Below, piece by piece: positions 5,787-9,207 of a stretch of DNA of 9,207 bases; the stretch's first letter is position 1, and each line of letters starts with the position of its first letter. The stretch comes from Sulfurospirillum sp. UBA6810 (GTDB lineage: Bacteria > Campylobacterota > Campylobacteria > Campylobacterales > Sulfurospirillaceae). The position numbers and the translations under genes were made by a program. The notes below the pieces were generated by a model. It did no database searches, was not told the DNA's origin, and saw only the letters and a list, made by a program, of their open reading frames with translations. The stretch covers positions 28,995-38,201 of the forward strand of contig DKEY01000149.1 in assembly GCA_002469305.1 (NCBI GenBank), written 5' to 3'.

Positions 5787-6581
5787 TTATACTATACTCT
5801 TTAGGGCATTAACAGTTTGAAGCATCTCATCACTTGTTGTTATAGCTTTAGAGTTCGCTTCATAAGCACGTTGCCCTGTGATAAGGTCTGTCATCTCTTC
5901 TACAAGTTGTACGTTACTCATTTCAACAAATTGCTGTCTTACCTGTCCAAGTCCATTAAGTCCTGGTGTTCCTACTATCACTTCGCCAGAAGCTGAAGTA
6001 TTTAAAAAGTTATTATCTCCAAGAGAGTGAAGTCCTGCTGGATTTACAAAGTTTGCAAGTTCAATCTGACCTATTTGATTCATCTCAGTAGCTCCTGCTT
6101 GAAGCACAGAAACTGTACCATCTGTTCCTATTGAGATTTGTGTTGTATCTTCAGGAACAACTATCTCAGGTAACATTCTATAACCATCAGAATTTACTAT
6201 ATTGCCTTCGTTGTCAAGTTTAAAAGAACCATTTCTTGTATATGCTGTTGTACCATCAGGAAGTTGCACTTGGAAAAAACCTTTTCCTGTTATAGCCATA
6301 TCCAAATCATTGCCTGTCTCTTTAAAGTTACCTTGAGTAAATTGCTTTGCAATAGCAGTAGGGCGAACACCAAGACCAACTTCAATCCCTGTTGGAGAGA
6401 CTGTTGTTGCACTTGTTGAAGTACCTGCATACTCCATAGTTTGATACATCAAATCAGCAAATTCTGCACGTTGTTTCTTATAACCAATTGTATTTACATT
6501 TGAAATATTATTTGAAGTTGTATCTATTTGTGTTTGTTGCGCAATCATACCCGTTGCTGCTGTGTAAAGTGATCTTATCAT
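5787..6581 (-). CDS. flgG: Flagellar distal rod protein FlgG
   Basis: FlgG forms the distal rod of the flagellar basal body and is exported through the flagellar type III system without a cleaved signal. The 264-residue product opens with MIRSLYTAATGM and the rod/hook motif SNNISNVNTIGYKK (23-36), and ends in the matching C-terminal helix (EMSNVQLVEEMTDLITGQRAYEANS, about 216-240). A 20-residue segment after the N-terminal helix (about 46-65, YQTMEYAGTSTSATT and on) corresponds to the FlgG-specific stretch known to keep the rod straight, which argues for FlgG rather than the hook protein. AGGAG lies 5 bases before ATG 6581. A longer frame starting at 6617 adds 12 residues with no family support. 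It follows flgG2 after 82 bases containing hairpins. Confidence 0.96.
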   Translation of the reverse strand: MIRSLYTAATGMIAQQTQIDTTSNNISNVNTIGYKKQRAEFADLMYQTMEYAGTSTSATTVSPTGIEVGLGVRPTAIAKQFTQGNFKETGNDLDMAITGKGFFQVQLPDGTTAYTRNGSFKLDNEGNIVNSDGYRMLPEIVVPEDTTQISIGTDGTVSVLQAGATEMNQIGQIELANFVNPAGLHSLGDNNFLNTSASGEVIVGTPGLNGLGQVRQQFVEMSNVQLVEEMTDLITGQRAYEANSKAITTSDEMLQTVNALKSIV

Positions 6582-6586
6582 TTTTT

Positions 6587-6591
6587 CTCCT
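6587..6591 (-). promoter_or_regulatory. Ribosome-binding site that sets the flgG start
   Basis: AGGAG on the minus strand lies 5 bases before ATG 6581-6579. It places the start at the conserved MIRSLYTAATGM end of FlgG rather than at the upstream ATG 6617. Confidence 0.85.
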
Positions 6592-6609
6592 GTTTTTTCT
6601 CTTCTCTTA

Positions 6610-6624
6610 ATGGGCATAGCCCAT
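6610..6624 (-). other. Small perfect hairpin upstream of flgG
   Basis: ATGGGC-ATA-GCCCAT is a perfect 6-base stem with a 3-base loop, the most GC-rich element in the flgG2-flgG gap. It is not followed by a T-run on the minus strand, so it is not an intrinsic terminator. It lies about 19 bases before the flgG ribosome-binding site and shares three bases with the larger neighbouring hairpin, so the two cannot both form fully. Confidence 0.55.
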
Positions 6625-6668
6625 AAAAATCATCTCGCTGAAGCTTTTACTTCGTGAAGATTTTTATG
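6622..6668 (-). other. Long hairpin over the flgG2 stop codon
   Basis: CATAAAAATC (6622-6631) and GATTTTTATG (6659-6668) form a perfect 10-base outer stem. Inside it, GAAG and CTTC (6641-6644 and 6651-6654) form an inner stem with a 6-base loop, joined by imperfect pairing. The flgG2 stop codon (6666-6664) lies in the outer stem. Without a terminal T-run it is unlikely to stop transcription, and may instead be a processing or stability element within the flgG2-flgG message, or a dispersed repeat. Confidence 0.5.
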
Positions 6669-7491
6669 CTTTTGCTGCTAATTTACTAATTGCATCGTTA
6701 TTGACATCATTCATATGTGTTGTCATAACTTTTTGATACATTTCTACCATACGTTGTGCTTCTATAAGCCCCACCATTTCTCTTACTGGATTTACATTGC
6801 TCATTTCTAAAAAGCCTTGTGCTACTACATTTGCATCTTGTAAATCTTTTATCTCTTCTACATTATCAAATCTATAAAGTCCATCACCTTCTTTTGTAAG
6901 AGCCTTGATATCATCAACTTGTGCTATAAAAAATTTACCTATTGGATCTTCTCCTTCAGCCAAACCCTCAGCTATATTTGCCGAGTAAATATTTCCTGCT
7001 TTATCTACTGAAAAAGTACTACTTTCATCGACATTTATATAAGTATTATTTTGAAAATATGTTGCTGGTAAGACAGGGTATCCCTCTTTTGTTGTCAGCA
7101 CACCTTCATTGTTTAAAACAAAAGAACCGTCTTTGGTTAAAGCTAAACCCTGCGGTGTTTCAACCAAGAAAAATGCATTTTCTCTTTGAAGAGCAAAGTC
7201 TAAACTATTGCCAGTTGGTTTGACGGAACCTTGATTGAACTGTACGTATTGCTCACTTACTTGAGGTACTCGATCAATCGTTGCATTGAGATATTTTGCA
7301 CCCTCTGTTGTATGATTTTTTATTGGTAATTCTTCTTGTGTTTCTTGAAAAATTCTTTTAAAATCACCAATAACAACATCATCTCTTTTAAAACCTACAG
7401 TGTTTACATTTGCTAAATTATTAGAGATAACATCAAGTCTGTTAAACTGTGTTACCATTGCTCCTGTGGTTGTATAATAGCCATTTTGCAT
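6664..7491 (-). CDS. flgG2: Flagellar rod protein FlgG2 (FlgF-like)
   Basis: This 275-residue protein is the second FlgG/FlgF-type rod protein that Campylobacterota encode beside flgG, annotated flgG2 or flgF; it should form part of the rod below FlgG. It opens MQNGYYTTTGAM, carries the axial-protein motif SNNLANVNTVGFKR (23-36) and ends with EMSNVNPVREMVGLIEAQR and a long amphipathic helix. It lacks the FlgG-specific segment; a different insertion (about 46-80) follows the N-terminal helix, which supports the FlgF-like reading. A stop codon lies two codons upstream in frame, fixing the start at 7491; the ribosome-binding site is modest (GGA, 6 bases before ATG). Transcription should come from the sigma-54 promoter just upstream, placing it among the middle-stage flagellar genes. 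Confidence 0.94.
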   Translation of the reverse strand: MQNGYYTTTGAMVTQFNRLDVISNNLANVNTVGFKRDDVVIGDFKRIFQETQEELPIKNHTTEGAKYLNATIDRVPQVSEQYVQFNQGSVKPTGNSLDFALQRENAFFLVETPQGLALTKDGSFVLNNEGVLTTKEGYPVLPATYFQNNTYINVDESSTFSVDKAGNIYSANIAEGLAEGEDPIGKFFIAQVDDIKALTKEGDGLYRFDNVEEIKDLQDANVVAQGFLEMSNVNPVREMVGLIEAQRMVEMYQKVMTTHMNDVNNDAISKLAAKA

Positions 7492-7527
7492 ACATTATCC
7501 ATATAGATTTGATTTGTTCTTCTCATT

Positions 7528-7546
7528 AAGCAACTCCTGTTCCAAA
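7528..7546 (-). promoter_or_regulatory. Sigma-54 (RpoN) promoter of flgG2-flgG
   Basis: The minus strand reads TTTGGAACAGGAGTTGCTT (7546-7528). The -24 GG (7543-7542) and -12 GC (7531-7530) are exactly 10 bases apart, and the flanks match the TTGGAAC-N5-TTGCTT form used by Campylobacter and Helicobacter flagellar genes. Transcription would start near 7518, giving a leader of about 27 bases before the flgG2 ATG. This implies dependence on RpoN and its activator FlgR, neither of which is encoded in the window. Confidence 0.88.
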
Positions 7547-7609
7547 ATAAAAATTACAATTTTTTTCTGAAATATAGATGTATTTAATCGTTGTTTAAAT
7601 AATTTTGAG

Positions 7610-7615
7610 TATAAT
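7610..7615 (+). promoter_or_regulatory. Sigma-70 -10 box for rpoD
   Basis: A perfect TATAAT is preceded by T-rich stretches that recur roughly every ten bases from 7561 on, the pattern known for Campylobacterota promoters, which often lack a -35 box. A TTGTTT at 7591-7596 is only 13 bases away and is probably not a true -35. Transcription would begin near 7622, about 42 bases before the ATG. A second candidate, TATACT, lies at 7628-7633. Confidence 0.6.
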
Positions 7616-7663
7616 ATATACCTTTTTTATACTCCAAACAATTTGCTTAAGGAGCAACATCAA

Positions 7664-9207
7664 ATGTCATCAAAAGAGCTTTACGTAGAATTAGAAGAAC
7701 TATTTGCAGAGCATGAAAAAGGTCATGTAACTTACGAACAAGTTATGAGTCTTTTTCCAAAACAACCAACTGTATCTAACATCAAAAAACTGATGCAGTT
7801 ACTTGAAAAATACAAAACAACACTTATCAGCTCAGCAGAAATCGCAAAAATGCGTAATATAGAAGAAGCTAAAAAAAGAGCCGCGGAACAACAAAAACTC
7901 CATGATGAAGCACTTGAACAAGAATTTGACTTAGCAAATGAAAAAGAGTTACTTGAGTGGTCAAGAAGTGACAGTCCTGTTAGAATGTATCTAAGAGAGA
8001 TGGGGTTAATTTCACTATTAACCAAAGAAGAAGAGATAGATATCAGCAAGAAAATAGAATTTGGTGAAGATATCATTATCGATGCATTTTGTTCTGTTCC
8101 TTATCTTATAAACTTTATCCTAGATTATAAAGAAGCTTTGATAAACCGTGAACGTCGCGTAAAAGAGTTGTTTAAAAACTTTGAAGATGATGATGATAGC
8201 GATGATGACGATGACGATGATGACGATGTGGACGAGGATGCGCCAAAGAAGTTTTCTAAAAAAGACAATAACCGAACCGAAAAAGTTATTGAAAGTTTTA
8301 AAGCACTAGAAAAAGCAAAAAAAGATTGGATGAAAACAGCATCAAAACTACCAGATAATGAAAATGACCCTGAAGAACAAATGGTATATGACATCACTGT
8401 TGCTTTTAAGAAAAAAATCTTAAAAGAAAACTTGATGGAACTCGGGCCAACAAGTAAACTTATCAATGAACTTGTAAAATCTATGGAAACTTCACTTAAA
8501 AGTGATGATGAATTTGATAAAGAGTTAAAAAGACTAGAGTATAGACTCCCTCTTTTTAATGAAACATTGAAGAAGAACCACAAAAAACTTCTTGATAAAA
8601 TAACTGACTTAAATAAGGAAGATATAACAGCACTTGTTCCTGAAGCAACTATGGTTTCAACATATGTTGAGATAAAAAAACTTTTTCAAACAAAAGAGGC
8701 AAGTAAGCAAAGTTTTGATTTAGAACCAGATAGACTAAAAGAGATACTAGAACAGATTAAACGTGGTAAAAAGATAGCAGATGAAGCAAAAACTCGTATG
8801 GCTAAATCTAACTTACGTCTTGTTGTTTCTATCGCAAAAAGATATACCAACAGAGGTCTTCCTTTCTTAGATTTAATTCAAGAAGGTAACATAGGTCTTA
8901 TGAAAGCAGTTGATAAGTTTGAGTACAAGAAAGGTTACAAATTTTCAACATATGCAACTTGGTGGATTCGTCAAGCGATAAGCCGAGCTATCGCAGATCA
9001 AGCAAGAACTATTCGTATCCCTATTCATATGATAGAGACGATAAATCGAATCAATAAAATTATCAGAAAACATCTTCAAGAAGAAGGCAAAGAGCCAGAT
9101 ATCGAGAAAATCGCAGAAGAAGTTGGACTCAGTGTAGATAAAGTAAAAAATGTTATCAAAATCACAAAAGAGCCAATTTCACTAGAAGCTCCTATCGGTA
9201 ATGAAGA
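7664..9207 (+). CDS. rpoD: RNA polymerase primary sigma factor RpoD (sigma-70), 3' end cut off
   Basis: This is the first 514 codons of the housekeeping sigma factor, which directs RNA polymerase to most promoters. AAGGAG (7649-7654) lies 9 bases before the ATG. Region 1.1 covers about residues 1-80; region 1.2 starts near 104 ([11 protein letters not shown]); a non-conserved region follows to about 376; region 2 begins at 377 ([18 protein letters not shown]) and includes [19 protein letters not shown] and the -10-recognising helix around [18 protein letters not shown]; region 3 starts at about [11 protein letters not shown] and the window ends inside it. Region 4, which binds -35 DNA, is missing only because of the window edge. 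An aspartate-rich run (175-192) in the non-conserved region is notable. The gene diverges from flgG2 across 172 bases. Confidence 0.98.
   Translation, partial: MSSKELYVELEELFAEHEKGHVTYEQVMSLFPKQPTVSNIKKLMQLLEKYKTTLISSAEIAKMRNIEEAKKRAAEQQKLHDEALEQEFDLANEKELLEWSRSDSPVRMYLREMGLISLLTKEEEIDISKKIEFGEDIIIDAFCSVPYLINFILDYKEALINRERRVKELFKNFEDDDDSDDDDDDDDDVDEDAPKKFSKKDNNRTEKVIESFKALEKAKKDWMKTASKLPDNENDPEEQMVYDITVAFKKKILKENLMELGPTSKLINELVKSMETSLKSDDEFDKELKRLEYRLPLFNETLKKNHKKLLDKITDLNKEDITALVPEATMVSTYVEIKKLFQTKEASKQSFDLEPDRLKEILEQIKRGKKIADEAKTRMAKSNLRLVVSIAKRYTNRGLPFLDLIQEGNIGLMKAVDKFEYKKGYKFSTYATWWIRQAISRAIADQARTIRIPIHMIETINRINKIIRKHLQEEGKEPDIEKIAEEVGLSVDKVKNVIKITKEPISLEAPIGNE

Noticed and set aside
6582..6617. 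A 12-residue N-terminal extension of FlgG starting at 6617.
   Set aside because: AGGAG and the conserved MIRSLYTAATGM point to ATG 6581; the upstream ATG is within the small hairpin.
4947..7223. Plus-strand frames at 4947-5159 and 6942-7223.
   Set aside because: They are antisense to azlC and flgG2 and show no family resemblance.
7452..7526. A 24-codon minus-strand frame (ATG at 7526) preceded by AGGAG and overlapping the flgG2 start, looking like a leader peptide.
   Set aside because: The AGGAG is the spacer of the sigma-54 promoter, and transcription from it would start near 7518, downstream of this ATG.
7732..8583. Two long minus-strand frames (7732-8076 and 8125-8583) with serine-rich products.
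   Set aside because: They lie antisense to rpoD; the serine runs are the reverse complement of its Asp codons, and neither resembles a protein family.

Overview
The window is AT-rich, densely packed chromosomal DNA that looks like a free-living, motile member of the Campylobacterota (Sulfurimonas-like; the genus is inference). Supporting signs are the tandem flgG2-flgG rod genes, a sigma-54 promoter of the TTGGAAC-N5-TTGCTT type known from Campylobacter and Helicobacter flagellar genes, T-rich DNA upstream of a TATAAT -10 box for rpoD, and mostly genes packed head to tail with overlaps of a few bases. No rRNA, tRNA, insertion sequence, CRISPR array or prophage gene was seen. No stretch longer than about 170 bases lacks a gene.

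Layout. Everything left of about 7500 is on the minus strand; the 5' part of rpoD (sigma-70) runs rightward from 7664 and is cut by the window end. In minus-strand transcription order (right to left) there are three blocks. (1) 7491-4106: flgG2, flgG, an unrecognised 54-residue membrane peptide, azlC, azlD and a PaaI-type hotdog thioesterase, starting from a sigma-54 promoter. (2) 4023-3001: a single HD-GYP domain protein, probably a cyclic-di-GMP phosphodiesterase. (3) 2949-118: a DUF1456 (YehS-like) protein, a LysE/RhtB exporter and msrB from a sigma-70-type promoter; then a predicted Tat-exported superoxide reductase-like protein with its own ribosome-binding site and possible promoter; then a strong hairpin terminator, msrA and a UPF0045/MTH1187-family thiamine-binding-like protein. 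The start codon of one more minus-strand gene is visible at the left edge.

How the genes may work together. Block 3 centres on oxidative damage: MsrA and MsrB reduce the S and R epimers of methionine sulfoxide, and the desulfoferrodoxin-like protein would remove superoxide in the periplasm. Block 1 joins flagellar distal-rod synthesis to a branched-chain amino-acid exporter pair; whether the flagellar promoter reads into azlCD is unknown. The HD-GYP protein fits c-di-GMP control of motility.

I do not see a clearly new multi-gene system. The points most worth a second look are the uncharacterised 54-residue peptide between flgG and azlC, the altered lid motif of the exported superoxide reductase, overlapping hairpins between flgG2 and flgG, the sigma-54 promoter, and the terminator that sits directly in front of msrA.
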